A stretch of 64,000 bases of DNA from an uncultured Christensenella sp. (GCA_910578195.1 CAJTOY010000006.1:5824-69823), one strand, 5' to 3'; shown: positions 17,901-25,683, counted from the stretch's first letter. The notes: generated from the sequence alone by a model not told the origin. A program made the numbers and translations.

Positions 17901-18800
17901 CGCGCCGATATTGCCCGATTCAACCTTTGCGTACAAATCCCAGCCGTCGTCCGAGTTACGGTATGCGATACAGCCGTCGAACACGTTGCCATAGCCTACG
18001 GTGAGCTTTGCGGCGAAACCGTCGGCATTTTCGCCGTAGGTCTCGTTGTCGTAATTGTTGTGCGAGGTACAGTTTTTGACGAGGTTGAAACTCGGCCACT
18101 GCTTTATGGAGTTGTATTCGCTGTACGACCTTCCGAGCTGTAAGCCCGAGTCGCGGTTGTTGTAGAATTCGCTGTATTCGATGGTGTTGTAGCTGCCGCC
18201 GACGTACAGACCGTTGTCGCCCGCGCCGCAGACGTCTATGCCGTACCAGTGAATATAGTCGCCGTAAATTTCAATGCCGCGGTTGGTGCTTGCAAACGAC
18301 TGCGCGCTGAAATCGAGCACGACTTGCGTATCGGTTCCCGTATAGCCGCTTTGTTCCTTTTCCATTGCCGCATTTACGATTCTTATATATTTGTCGTAAG
18401 TGCCGCTGAGGGCTTCGGGCAAACGAATTCGAGAAACCAAGCTGTATGTGCCGGGCAAAAGATACACAGTATCGCCGGGCTTTAAATCTTTGTATTTCTC
18501 AGAGTTTTCGTCAAGAAGGTCGCCGATGTGGTAAGGGCGCTCCATTGAGCCGTCGTTTTCGGTGTTGTTCGGCGTAGCGTCGGGCGAAGCGTAATACTTA
18601 ACCCCGCTCGATTTGGAAGTCGTCGCGCCGAGCGCCGTGCTTATCGTGGTGTACGAGCCGTGGTTTACGGTCTCCGAGGGAACGTACGAACTCTTGTCGC
18701 CGCAGCCCGCGAAGGAAACCGCTCCGCAAATCGCCGACGTCGACAATGCGAGCGTAGCTATTGCCGAAAATAATTTTTTATTTGTATTATTCTTTTTCAT
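14937..18800 (-). CDS. secreted PL9-family pectate-lyase-like beta-helix lipoprotein
   Basis: Likely cleaves polygalacturonate by Ca2+-dependent beta-elimination on the cell surface. The 1287-residue protein has a signal peptide with the near-lipobox SFAGC (Cys33). A right-handed beta-helix follows at about 65-480, containing ADGFAAKL (Asp260), NSDDGWDL (Asp284, Asp285, Asp288) and GNGFKLGG (Lys354). The spacing of these Asp residues equals that of the calcium ligands of Dickeya Pel9A, and the Lys fits its catalytic base. Ig-like segments follow at about 600-900, then GLUG-like repeats (GVLNGLGHTVSNL, VGGLIGHVGG, VAGLIGYVQ) to the end. GGGAGGT precedes the ATG. It is the second gene of an operon, 21 bases behind another lipoprotein. 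Confidence 0.85.
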   Translation of the reverse strand: MKKNNTNKKLFSAIATLALSTSAICGAVSFAGCGDKSSYVPSETVNHGSYTTISTALGATTSKSSGVKYYASPDATPNNTENDGSMERPYHIGDLLDENSEKYKDLKPGDTVYLLPGTYSLVSRIRLPEALSGTYDKYIRIVNAAMEKEQSGYTGTDTQVVLDFSAQSFASTNRGIEIYGDYIHWYGIDVCGAGDNGLYVGGSYNTIEYSEFYNNRDSGLQLGRSYSEYNSIKQWPSFNLVKNCTSHNNYDNETYGENADGFAAKLTVGYGNVFDGCIAYRNSDDGWDLYAKVESGNIGAVIMYNCVAFENGYLEYTRDECNAYFPTYNKDIFDKNETSTNPYKTRDGDGNGFKLGGSVMEGDVVLYNCLAYFNRMHGVTDNSNPGFIKSTGVTSYDNSAAVNENGQIISTKNDDNHSNIDVSRHAYSFNTVNNTISVRDNLVPSLDKDNYRGSVSDSLLDASKKTNVIKGSINADTLGAGGKTYTSQIDVLDASAMFKQLPVVMGADGSYTYNLDGAREAIVVKDGKLTSELKPDRVHVKYRNEDMSINMRDILAKSDAAEALIDEQLGEDTWAGSELNKTGWSEYKHFFADDLMNDGAASSEEAIVDRTIEALTLNCDENAVYQDFEIPTEMIDSTIEWTSSNEEFLKIDTSDIEVSPSGSKYAMAIVYRDSVEDKTVKLTAKVTCGSVSKEKEFTLVIKQGDPSIGDIYTVDMNGERVDDGGRYIVDMYRVYKEPEVKVKNGLYWDSDKLLKDSEYTVSTVYMYQTDSNAPAIRVKGFTQSVAGVYTITNTVTLKNDTTKKNTMTYKIYVASVSAQVAFTSDPVVSVYQDGFKIAGEPSSATGKLYAVSSATPLELTKDNIKSATGVVSKDFRDTSISFEFANANNGEYYVYFALANANGEITSEVYSVKINKVEIDTAEKFMKVAGGEKLGDEVPSQTIYMLTGDIDFTGVEYKVGKANFTGVLNGLGHTVSNLTISTDKTDKNVGVFYKVAGGTLMNVKFDNISITAEKAGEKVGLVSECTGGYFYNLAFTNYNIKSTKRVGGLIGHVGGTTDGKGTVYPLYISQISIVNDAEHKIAGTQRVAGLIGYVQHYRNSISIDNCYVRSDIDAGSTGEGSGMVASWEDNYAVDSLRIERCYYAGTLKTAVAPGSSRLGGMLGYHKGGAGKLVITRCISLAILDIQGEIRTNSVKNASPIVGNYSGNADVSVTKCIGLMQEYNSNYDSEVFNETNLRRHSEYIESEGYLNLDTKTRWSIVVADEEDKSPNDLYKAPYVVLNFLGNWN

Positions 18801-18821
18801 TAATCTTTACCTCCCCTCGCA

Positions 18822-20786
18822 TTAATATTTGTCAACCATAGTAATACCCGAAACACGAGCTACTCTGTTATACTCTTCACTACCCGCCCAGATTGTATAA
18901 GTTCCGGCTTCGGTAATGGTGTAGGTTACAGTGTAAGAAATCTTGCTACCCGCCACCGCGTACATGTTTCCGTTCATCGTTACGTTGACTGCATCGGAAG
19001 GTACGCCTTCAAGCAAATCACCGGCGGAATTTTTCAATCCTATGCACGAAGTGTTACTGCTTCCGTTGGAGCAGAAGGTTATAGAAATCGTTCCCGTACC
19101 CTGGAAAGTTACGCTGAGCGCGCCGTTTTTCATTTCGAAACCGGTCACCTTGGTAGCGGCAGAGTCCGTTCTGATATTATTTGCGGAAGTAGTGCTTTCA
19201 CCGCTGAATGTGAGGAACGCATTCGCGCCCGTGAACATGTCTGCGGTAACCAACATTTTGTCGGAAAGCGCGTTTTCGCCTTTCGCCGCATTTGCAAGCG
19301 CATTCAAATCGAAGCTGAAATTATGGTCGGTTACTTCGCCCTCTTCGGGGATTATGTCCATAGTTTCTATAAGCTTAATTCTCGTGTTTCTGCCGGTAGG
19401 TACTGTTTCAGTATCCGTTTCTACGCTGCCTACGTTACAAATTGTGTAGGTGTCGGCTTTATCAATCGTGAACACGATTTCATTGTAGCTGCTTGTTACA
19501 ACATAAATGTTTTCAGAAGTCGTTCCGACTTTGCCAGGGGTGACGTTTTCGGAAGTATAAGTGCCTTTGACATACTTTCCGTCCGAGCCCTTAACGGCAA
19601 TCGAAGATTTGTTCGCGTTACCCGTAGAACGAGCTTGAATTGTCAGCGTGCCGCTTCCGGTGAAAGTTACGCTCATTGCGTCGTTCTTGATTTCAAGACA
19701 GCCGTCGTCCGTTCCGGGTCTGAACTTGTGTGTTCCGCCCAAAAGCGTTATGAAGGATTTATCCGACGCCGAGAAATCCGTTTGCGCAAGATCTGTATCC
19801 GCGGTGTATGCCCACGTCGTTCCTTCGACTGCAAGAGAATTTCTGACAACCGTTCCGATTACGTTTATTACATATTCGACTTCTACCGATTTGGAAATTT
19901 CCGCGCCTTTTGCGTTTACGTCGGTATAGGTAACCGTCGCGCTTCTCGTACCGGGAAGTCCGGTATTCAAATCTTCGACCGTTACGTCTGCGATTGTCAA
20001 TTCCTTCGTTGCGCCGCTGGCGTAAGTTGCGGTGAAGTTCCAGGTTGCGGAAATCACATCCTCGCCCGCGTCCTGCGAAAGAGTAGCGCCTTCATTCAAT
20101 GCTATGGAGGCAAGGTCGTCGACAACATAAATATTGACGAACGCTTCGCGGGTGGAATCGGCGATAACTTCGGAAGCTTTGGATACCCAGATTTGATAAA
20201 CGCCGCCGCCCACGTTCGCTTTGTTGTCGTTGAGGGTTATCTTCTCTTCGCCCTTGTAGAGTGCAACGGAATATTCCGTCGTTACGTTTCCGACCGTTCC
20301 GTCCGAGGGGTTGATTTCATTAACTACGATTTTCGTTACGTCGATAAGCGCCGTGGTTGCCTCCGCGCTGAGCGTCACAGTGTCGGAAGTGCCGTCGGCA
20401 AGAGTTACTTTGAGTCCGTCGAAATTGACAACCGAAACCGTAACGTCGTACGACTTTTCCAAGGTGACGTCTTTTAATGTATAAGATACTTTTATCGAAT
20501 AAGTACCGGCCTCGTCCTTGTTGTAAGCGGAGCTGTCAACCGTGTACTCGTTTGCGTTCAGCGTCACGGTCTCCTTTATCTCCGTTTCGGACTTGCCCAG
20601 CGACGCCGTTACCACAATACCCTCGGCGGTAAATTCCTGACCGACAAAGTATTCTGTCTTTGCATTGCTTGTGTCAACGTTCAGCGTCTGCAACTTTTTG
20701 CTGTTACCGCAGCCGGCAGCTAACGCAATTGCAAAGACCGCTACTGCCGCGAAAATAACAAGCAATACTTTTTTGAATTTGTTCAT
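18822..20786 (-). CDS. surface lipoprotein with Ig-like and paired beta-sandwich domains
   Basis: Function not known in detail. The 654-residue protein has a textbook lipoprotein signal (VFAIALAAGC, Cys at about 26). It continues with Ig-like domains, the first of the Big_3 type (TEYFVGQEFTAEGIVVTASL), and then two related domains at about 315-455 and 480-654. Both repeat the order of an F-x-S/T-L-x-G stretch, a V-T-F-x-G-(S/T)-G-T segment, a serine- and asparagine-rich loop and a T-Y-T-I-(C/W) strand, and are probably carbohydrate-binding-like sandwiches. GGAGG fixes the start at 20786; 26 upstream codons are ignored. It is co-transcribed with the PL9-like gene and probably helps bind the same plant polysaccharide. 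Confidence 0.8.
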   Translation of the reverse strand: MNKFKKVLLVIFAAVAVFAIALAAGCGNSKKLQTLNVDTSNAKTEYFVGQEFTAEGIVVTASLGKSETEIKETVTLNANEYTVDSSAYNKDEAGTYSIKVSYTLKDVTLEKSYDVTVSVVNFDGLKVTLADGTSDTVTLSAEATTALIDVTKIVVNEINPSDGTVGNVTTEYSVALYKGEEKITLNDNKANVGGGVYQIWVSKASEVIADSTREAFVNIYVVDDLASIALNEGATLSQDAGEDVISATWNFTATYASGATKELTIADVTVEDLNTGLPGTRSATVTYTDVNAKGAEISKSVEVEYVINVIGTVVRNSLAVEGTTWAYTADTDLAQTDFSASDKSFITLLGGTHKFRPGTDDGCLEIKNDAMSVTFTGSGTLTIQARSTGNANKSSIAVKGSDGKYVKGTYTSENVTPGKVGTTSENIYVVTSSYNEIVFTIDKADTYTICNVGSVETDTETVPTGRNTRIKLIETMDIIPEEGEVTDHNFSFDLNALANAAKGENALSDKMLVTADMFTGANAFLTFSGESTTSANNIRTDSAATKVTGFEMKNGALSVTFQGTGTISITFCSNGSSNTSCIGLKNSAGDLLEGVPSDAVNVTMNGNMYAVAGSKISYTVTYTITEAGTYTIWAGSEEYNRVARVSGITMVDKY

Positions 20787-20854
20787 TTTCTCCTCCATTG
20801 ATATTTTATCCGTAAAAGCTAAAATTATTTTTTTAAGCATTTTCAGACATATGT

Positions 20855-20883
20855 ATTTTATCATTTATATATTTTCAAGTCAA
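20855..20883 (-). promoter_or_regulatory. promoter for the lipoprotein-PL9 operon
   Basis: Minus strand: TTGACT (20878-20883), 17 bases, TAAAAT (20855-20860). Predicted start is about 60 bases before the ATG. Confidence 0.7.
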
Positions 20884-20966
20884 GGAGTTGATGATAAGAT
20901 TTTACTTTTTTTGTTGTCATTTTTCGCCATTACGCATTATTTAATGATTGCTTTTTTCTTAAATAG

Positions 20967-20995
20967 TTGCCCCCGCCCATAACGGACGGGGGCAA
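20967..20995. terminator. GC-rich hairpin downstream of the 6S RNA
   Basis: TTGCCCCCG and CGGGGGCAA pair around an 11-base loop. T-runs are short on both sides. It may back up the terminator at 21003-21045. Confidence 0.45.
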
Positions 20996-21002
20996 AATAT
21001 AA

Positions 21003-21045
21003 GCGGATTTTATAAGCCGACTTTAAAAGGGCTTATAAAATCCGC
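21003..21045 (-). terminator. terminator hairpin of the 6S RNA
   Basis: GCGGATTTTATAAGCC and its exact complement form a 16-bp stem around an 11-base loop. On the minus strand it is followed by TTATATTTTG. It starts right after the 6S closing stem. Confidence 0.75.
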
Positions 21046-21219
21046 CTGTGCCGTGATATGAAAAAGTATTAACCCGCTTCTCGCAGGTGGGTGCGGCGAA
21101 GCGAAACCTCGGACTTTCCGTAAACAGACCTTGCCTATTTCCGCGAACGTACCGCTCCCGATAAAATATTGTGGATTACGAATTTCCCATACCACGAACA
21201 CCGCAGACCATGTTCACGC
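21046..21219 (-). ncRNA. ssrS: 6S RNA
   Basis: 6S RNA mimics an open promoter and sequesters the sigma-A RNA polymerase holoenzyme. The minus strand carries the family hallmarks: CTGCGGTGTTCGTGGTATG near the 5' end, a long central region with AGTCCGAGGTTTC, and CCGCACCCACCT near the 3' end. The closing stem is seen as GTGGTATG paired with CATATCAC (one G-U), extended by GGCAC near the 3' end. It has its own promoter ending 6 bases before the predicted 5' end and a strong hairpin directly after. No reading frame in the region is convincing. It lies between the lipoprotein operon and aspS. Confidence 0.78.
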
Positions 21220-21224
21220 ATATT

Positions 21225-21253
21225 ATTATATACTATTTATTATAAAAAAGCAA
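21225..21253 (-). promoter_or_regulatory. promoter for the 6S RNA
   Basis: Minus strand: TTGCTT (21248-21253), 17-base spacer, TATAAT (21225-21230). Confidence 0.75.
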
Positions 21254-21278
21254 CGGTTCTTTTATGCCATAAATTTAC

Positions 21279-21307
21279 TTGATTTTTTAACGCAAAAGCC
21301 GTAAAAT
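21279..21307 (+). promoter_or_regulatory. promoter for aspS
   Basis: TTGATT (21279-21284), 17-base spacer, TAAAAT (21302-21307). Start near 21314 gives a leader of about 22 bases; no T-box fits. Confidence 0.7.
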
Positions 21308-21335
21308 TATATCAAAGATTTTAACGAGGTTTTTT

Positions 21336-22667
21336 ATGCAAGAAATTTCAGGAGTTATCACACCCACCTCCACACCCTATTCGGAATTTAAAAACCACAT
21401 AGGCGAAGTCGTGACCATTAAAGGCGCAATTCACAATATCCGCGATATGTCCGACTTTGCCTTTATAATTGTAAGGACCGCGCGCGAGCTTATTCAGTGC
21501 GTATACTCGCCCGAATTTTCCGACTTCCGCTTAAACGACAACGTCGTCGAGCAAGCCGCGGCAAAACTTACGGGAAAGGTCGTAAAGAGTGAAACGCGCG
21601 ACGGCAGCGAGAGATACGAGCTGCAAATCCACGATATAGAAATTTTATCCAAGCCCGCGGATATTCCGCCCGTAGTAATTTCCAAAAAGCAGGTTGTCTG
21701 CGATTTGAACGTCAACCTCGACAACCGCCCCGTTACCTTGCGCAACCCCAAAGAACGCGCGGTATTCAAAATTCAGGAGGGTATTCAAAGAGGCTTCCGC
21801 GAGTACCTCACTTCGCAGAATTTTACCGAAATTCATTCGCCGAAAATAAACTTTGCGGGCGCGGAGGGCGGCACGAACGTGTTCAAGCTCGACTACTTCG
21901 GCAAAACCGTTTATCTTGCGCAAAGCCCCCAGCTTTATAAGCAAGCGCTCGTGCCCGTCTACGAAAGGGTTTTCGAGGTTGCGCCCGTGTTCCGCGCGGA
22001 GCACCACGACACCTCGCGCCACCTCAACGAGTACATTTCGATGGACTTCGAAATGGGCTTTATCGACAGCTTTTACGACATTATGAATATGGAAACGGGC
22101 GTGCTCAAATACATTATGAATTTGTTAAAGACCGAATACGCCGCCGAAATCGATTTGCTTAAAGTCAGCGTGCCCGAAATTACGACTATTCCTTGCATAA
22201 AGTTCAAGGACGCGAAAGAGCTTTGCGTAAAGAAGCTGAAAAACATCACCGACATGAAGGATTTCGAGCCCGAGGAGGAAGCTTTCCTCGGCAAGTGGGC
22301 GAAGCAGCAGTACAATTCCGACTTCTTGTTCGTCACGCACTACCTCTCGAAAAAGCGCCCCTTCTACACGATGGACGACCCCGACGACCCCGAGGTCACC
22401 CTTTCCTTCGACTTACTCTTCCGCGGCATAGAGATTACCTCGGGCGGGCAGCGTATTCACGACTATAACGAGCAGGTCGAAAAAATGAAAAAGCTGGGCA
22501 TGAATCCCGACGAATTCGAAACATATCTTATGCTTCATAAGTACGGCGCGCCCCCTCACGGCGGGCTGGGGCTTGGGTTAGAAAGATTGACCATGCACCT
22601 TTTAGGCTTCAAGAACGTGCGCTATGCGGCAATGTTCCCCAGAGATATAAACAGAGTTTCACCGTAA
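21336..22667 (+). CDS. aspS: archaeal-type aspartyl-tRNA synthetase, probably aspartate--tRNA(Asp/Asn) ligase
   Basis: Charges tRNA-Asp, and in non-discriminating forms also tRNA-Asn. At 443 residues it has the compact archaeal/eukaryotic layout and lacks the GAD insert of the bacterial enzyme of about 590 residues. An N-terminal OB-fold lies at about 20-110. Class II motif 1 is FREYLTSQNFTEIHSPKI, motif 2 is FRAEHHDTSRHLNEYISMD and motif 3 is GLGLGLERLTM; the end FPRDINRVSP is typical. GAGG lies 6 bases before the ATG. The sequence alone does not settle whether it discriminates tRNA-Asp from tRNA-Asn; gatCAB elsewhere in the genome would favour the non-discriminating form. It is monocistronic with its own promoter and terminator. 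Confidence 0.93.
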   Translation: MQEISGVITPTSTPYSEFKNHIGEVVTIKGAIHNIRDMSDFAFIIVRTARELIQCVYSPEFSDFRLNDNVVEQAAAKLTGKVVKSETRDGSERYELQIHDIEILSKPADIPPVVISKKQVVCDLNVNLDNRPVTLRNPKERAVFKIQEGIQRGFREYLTSQNFTEIHSPKINFAGAEGGTNVFKLDYFGKTVYLAQSPQLYKQALVPVYERVFEVAPVFRAEHHDTSRHLNEYISMDFEMGFIDSFYDIMNMETGVLKYIMNLLKTEYAAEIDLLKVSVPEITTIPCIKFKDAKELCVKKLKNITDMKDFEPEEEAFLGKWAKQQYNSDFLFVTHYLSKKRPFYTMDDPDDPEVTLSFDLLFRGIEITSGGQRIHDYNEQVEKMKKLGMNPDEFETYLMLHKYGAPPHGGLGLGLERLTMHLLGFKNVRYAAMFPRDINRVSP

Positions 22668-22671
22668 TTTC

Positions 22672-22703
22672 AACGGCGGACGGTTTTAAAACCGTCCGCC
22701 GTT
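22672..22703. terminator. bidirectional terminator between aspS and the GDSL gene
   Basis: A perfect 16-bp inverted repeat (AACGGCGGACGGTTTT and complement), followed on the plus strand by TCTTTATAAATTTTTT. It lies between two convergent stop codons. Confidence 0.88.
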
Positions 22704-22706
22704 TCT

Positions 22707-23372
22707 TTATAAATTTTTTATCGCTTTTTCGATTACCGGCATATACTTCTCTTCGTAGCCCGCGGCGTTGGGGTGCGTACAGTCGCCCATGCCCAAGCCG
22801 TAGCTGTCGTTGGTATACTTGTCGCGGTGTTCGGGCAAAAACGTGTCAAGCCCGCTTAGCTCGTACAAATCGCAGACCGCAACGCCCCACTTTTTGCAAA
22901 GTTCGACGGCACGTTCGCCGTATAAAATCTGTTCCTTTTCGCCGCGTCTGCCCATTCTGTGCGGGCGGATAAACATCGCTTTCGCGTTAGGAAGATATTT
23001 TTTCAGCGCGGACAAGACGTTTTCGAAGCAGTTGGAAAAATTAGTATTTTCCTTGCCGACCTTGAATATATCGAAATTGTCGAAGCCGGACGACATTTCG
23101 CCGAGCGGCACGTCGCCGAGGCAGTCGTTCGTAAAGCCGTCGAAGAGAATTATATCGGGCTGAACGCCGTCGTCTATTATCTTTCTGACCTGCTCGACGA
23201 CCCAGCTTTTCCCCTCGACGAAGCCCACGCGCGCGCCGCCGATACAGTACTTGTACAGTTTGACGCCGTAGTCGCGTTCAAGATATTCGCCGACGCCGAA
23301 ATTATTGTTGCCCGAGCCGTTGATAATGCTGTCGCCGAAAACAAGTAATTTTTTACCTTTTAAATCAAACAT
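22707..23372 (-). CDS. SGNH/GDSL-family hydrolase
   Basis: Cytoplasmic esterase-like enzyme of unknown substrate; no signal peptide. The 221-residue protein has block I GDSIINGSG (nucleophile Ser), a Gly-containing loop (GGARVGF), block III GFTND in place of the usual GxND, and block V DCTHPNAAGY with the catalytic Asp and His. GGGGA precedes the ATG. A promoter upstream generates a leader of about 100 bases containing a terminator-like hairpin, so expression may depend on antitermination. It is convergent with aspS. Family members remove acyl groups from sugars or lipids; the substrate here cannot be guessed. Confidence 0.88.
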   Translation of the reverse strand: MFDLKGKKLLVFGDSIINGSGNNNFGVGEYLERDYGVKLYKYCIGGARVGFVEGKSWVVEQVRKIIDDGVQPDIILFDGFTNDCLGDVPLGEMSSGFDNFDIFKVGKENTNFSNCFENVLSALKKYLPNAKAMFIRPHRMGRRGEKEQILYGERAVELCKKWGVAVCDLYELSGLDTFLPEHRDKYTNDSYGLGMGDCTHPNAAGYEEKYMPVIEKAIKNL

Positions 23373-23383
23373 AATTTTCCCCG

Positions 23384-23415
23384 AAAAAGAAGAAGGGTTC
23401 GGATTATTCCGACCC
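23384..23415 (-). terminator. terminator or attenuator in the GDSL leader
   Basis: Minus strand: GGGTCGGA...TCCGAACCC (23395-23415, one bulge) followed by TTCTTCTTTTT. It ends the zinc-ribbon operon, and any transcript from the promoter at 23480-23508 must also pass it before reaching the GDSL gene. Confidence 0.75.
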
Positions 23416-23479
23416 TCCCCTTATCCTATTAATTTGCAGCTTTTCCGCCGCGTGAAATAGCATAGTTTATTGTTATAGA

Positions 23480-23508
23480 AAAATATCACAAAAATTCGTA
23501 TTTGTCAA
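23480..23508 (-). promoter_or_regulatory. promoter upstream of the GDSL leader
   Basis: Minus strand: TTGACA (23503-23508), 17 bases, TATTTT (23480-23485). The transcript would start near 23473, 100 bases before the GDSL start codon. Confidence 0.65.
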
Positions 23509-23552
23509 TACTTTGTCGAATAATTTTCAATTTTTGTGCAAACTGCACAATT

Positions 23553-24248
23553 TCACTCCTTATAGAGAAATCTGTGGCAGTTTTCACATTCCAGCGCCTC
23601 GCCCGAGGCGAGTTTTTCCTTGCCGACGATTGAAAGCTCCATGCCGCATTTCGAGCAGCGGTCGTTTTTGACCGCGCATATAATGGGGAATATACGCTCG
23701 CTCCGCTTGGTTTCGTAGCGCTTCATAACCTCGGGGTTGATATCCTTTGCAAGTTTTTTAAGCTCGGCTTTTACGGCGTCCATTTCGGCAAGCTTGCCGT
23801 TTTTGTATTCCTTGTATTTTGCCGAATATTCCTTGTACTGCTCCTGCACGGTTATGGTTTTCTTTTTAAGGGTCTGGTACTCGGTATCCGCGTCCTTGAT
23901 AGACTTTACAAGCGCATTTATCTCCGACTTTATCGACTTTAATTTGTCGGCAATCTGGGTCGCGTTTTTCTTGTAGAAAGAAATGTCCGCGCCGTCCTCG
24001 ACAAGCTCGTCAAGGTGCTCGAAGTCCTTTAAGGTTTCGGCAATCTCGTCGTATTTTTTATTCAGCTTTTCCAAAAGCGATTCCAGCTCGCGCGCCTTTG
24101 CGTCCATCGCCTCTAATTTTTCGGGCGCCTTCGTAAGGAAGCTTTTCGCTTGCGAATAGTTTTTCCACTCCTCGGAGGTGGCGGCTTCGCGCTCGATGTT
24201 CAAAAGCTTCGAGTCCTCGGTCTGGTACTTTAAAAGTTGTTCTATCAT
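23553..24248 (-). CDS. coiled-coil protein with C-terminal C4 zinc ribbon (COG1579 type)
   Basis: The 231-residue protein is almost all alpha-helical coiled coil to about residue 190, rich in Lys, Glu and Leu, and ends in a zinc ribbon with CSKCGME and CENCHRF (two CxxC pairs). Family members are proposed nucleic-acid- or tRNA-associated proteins; the biochemical role is unproven. AAAGGAG lies 6 bases before the ATG. It follows a Nif3-like gene by 18 bases, and trmK-nif3-zinc-ribbon is a recurrent order in Firmicutes, which supports the assignment. Confidence 0.88.
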   Translation of the reverse strand: MIEQLLKYQTEDSKLLNIEREAATSEEWKNYSQAKSFLTKAPEKLEAMDAKARELESLLEKLNKKYDEIAETLKDFEHLDELVEDGADISFYKKNATQIADKLKSIKSEINALVKSIKDADTEYQTLKKKTITVQEQYKEYSAKYKEYKNGKLAEMDAVKAELKKLAKDINPEVMKRYETKRSERIFPIICAVKNDRCSKCGMELSIVGKEKLASGEALECENCHRFLYKE

Positions 24249-24266
24249 AATATGCTCCTTTCGGAT

Positions 24267-25034
24267 TTAAATCAGCTCCGCGTCGGTAAAAAACGCCGAC
24301 GGGATTTTTAAACCCAATGAAATTTCATTATATATTTTGTTGAAGCCGTAGCTTTCGGCGGAATAGTGCGTCAACACAATGACGTTTATCCCGAGTCCGG
24401 TCAAAGCCGCGATTTCGTGGTGCTTCATATCCGACGACACGAAAACGTCCGCGTCGTGCGCCGCCGCGAATTCAATCGCTCTGTTGTCACAGCCCGCGCC
24501 GCAGAACGACGCGACTTTGTTTATTTGTTTGTCCGCGCCGAAAGCGACGGCGCGCGAAGTGGAAAATTCTTTACGGATTTGCTCGGCGTATTCCGAAAAA
24601 CGCACTGGCGTTATCTGATAAACCCTGCCGTAACCGCCGCCCTCTACTTCCGCGAGGATTTCGGGCGTCTGCCCGCCGAGCCCGAGCATTAAGTGATAAT
24701 CGATGCCCTTCGGCGCGACGTCGAAATTCAGGTGCATGGAAATTACGGAAATTCCGTTTTTTATGCACTGCGCTATCGGGTCGGTCGATTTTATGCGGGA
24801 AACTCCGCCGTAAATCGCGGGATGGTGGGTCACTATGAGATTGTAGCCGAGCGAAAGCGCCTCCTTTACCGTTTTTGACGATAAGTCGAGAGAAAATACC
24901 GCGCCGGTTATCTCTTCGCCGCAATCTATTATTATTCCGCTGTTGTCGTACATTGAGTACTTTTTGCAAAAGTCGTCGGAAAGCGCGACGGGCGCGACTT
25001 CTTCGAGCTTTTTAAGCACTTCATTCAATTTCAC
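24267..25034 (-). CDS. Nif3-like dinuclear metal centre protein
   Basis: The 255-residue protein has the family's metal-binding motifs: HHPAIYGG near residue 67 and THYSAESYGF near the C-terminus (H...E), plus MHLNFDVAPKGID. Members form hexameric toroids with a two-metal site; a GTP cyclohydrolase I type 2 annotation is common but not proven. The start overlaps trmK by 14 bases, and it continues into the zinc-ribbon gene. Confidence 0.92.
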   Translation of the reverse strand: MKLNEVLKKLEEVAPVALSDDFCKKYSMYDNSGIIIDCGEEITGAVFSLDLSSKTVKEALSLGYNLIVTHHPAIYGGVSRIKSTDPIAQCIKNGISVISMHLNFDVAPKGIDYHLMLGLGGQTPEILAEVEGGGYGRVYQITPVRFSEYAEQIRKEFSTSRAVAFGADKQINKVASFCGAGCDNRAIEFAAAHDADVFVSSDMKHHEIAALTGLGINVIVLTHYSAESYGFNKIYNEISLGLKIPSAFFTDAELI

Positions 25035-25668
25035 CGTTCAATACCCCTTGCATGAACTCAATCGTATTTTCAAGCCCCGCGCGGTTTTCATCCGTCATGG
25101 GGCGGGATAAATAGCTTTGTTTTTTGTCGAGCTCCGCTTTTAAAAATTCGCGGAACACGGAATTTTTCAAGCTGTCCCTTCCGTACAGAAGCTGAGCTTT
25201 CGTATAATTTCCGTCGCAACCCGCCGAGTTGCCCGAAATTATAAAGTAATAATTTTTGCCGTCGGTAAAGACGTCGTCGGTCTGTATTTTACAGCCGTTT
25301 TCGAGAAGATATGCGCGGAGGGCTTCCGCGTTTTTCATGGGCTGAAATATAAACGTTTCGGGAATATACGAGTTTTTTAAAATTTTGACAATCTCTTCCC
25401 CGCCTATGCCCGCAATCAAAACCTCGTCGGCGCCGTCGATTTTTTCGAGTCCGTCGCAGCACACCGAACGGCATCTGCCGTTTTTTATGTAGCCCGAAAG
25501 CAGCTTTTCGGCTTTTTCGAGGCTTTTCGCGCTTATGTCAGAAATTACCGCCTCCGTGCAGAGGTCGTTTTTGAGCATATATTCGGCGCAGTAGCCGTGG
25601 TCGCAAGCGACGTCGGCAAACGTGTTGCAAGGTTTTAAGTAGGAACAGAGGATTTGTATTCTATCCAT
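25021..25668 (-). CDS. trmK: tRNA (adenine22-N1)-methyltransferase TrmK
   Basis: SAM-dependent methylation of A22 in tRNA. The 215-residue protein has the Rossmann motif I FADVACDHGY, an acidic motif II (AVISDISAKSLEKA) and the catalytic-loop-like IAGIGGEEIVKIL segment, then QPMKNAEALRAYLLENG, as in the TrmK/YqfN family. I place the start at 25668 (MDRIQILCSYL); 42 further codons upstream fall inside repeat copies A and B and look unlike protein. The ribosome binding site is weak. It heads the trmK-nif3-zinc-ribbon operon. Confidence 0.88.
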   Translation of the reverse strand: MDRIQILCSYLKPCNTFADVACDHGYCAEYMLKNDLCTEAVISDISAKSLEKAEKLLSGYIKNGRCRSVCCDGLEKIDGADEVLIAGIGGEEIVKILKNSYIPETFIFQPMKNAEALRAYLLENGCKIQTDDVFTDGKNYYFIISGNSAGCDGNYTKAQLLYGRDSLKNSVFREFLKAELDKKQSYLSRPMTDENRAGLENTIEFMQGVLNGEIE

Positions 25669-25683
25669 TTTATAATCTATTTC

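Noticed and set aside
21308..21335. T-box leader upstream of aspS
   Set aside because: The predicted leader is about 22 bases, with no room for specifier or antiterminator elements.
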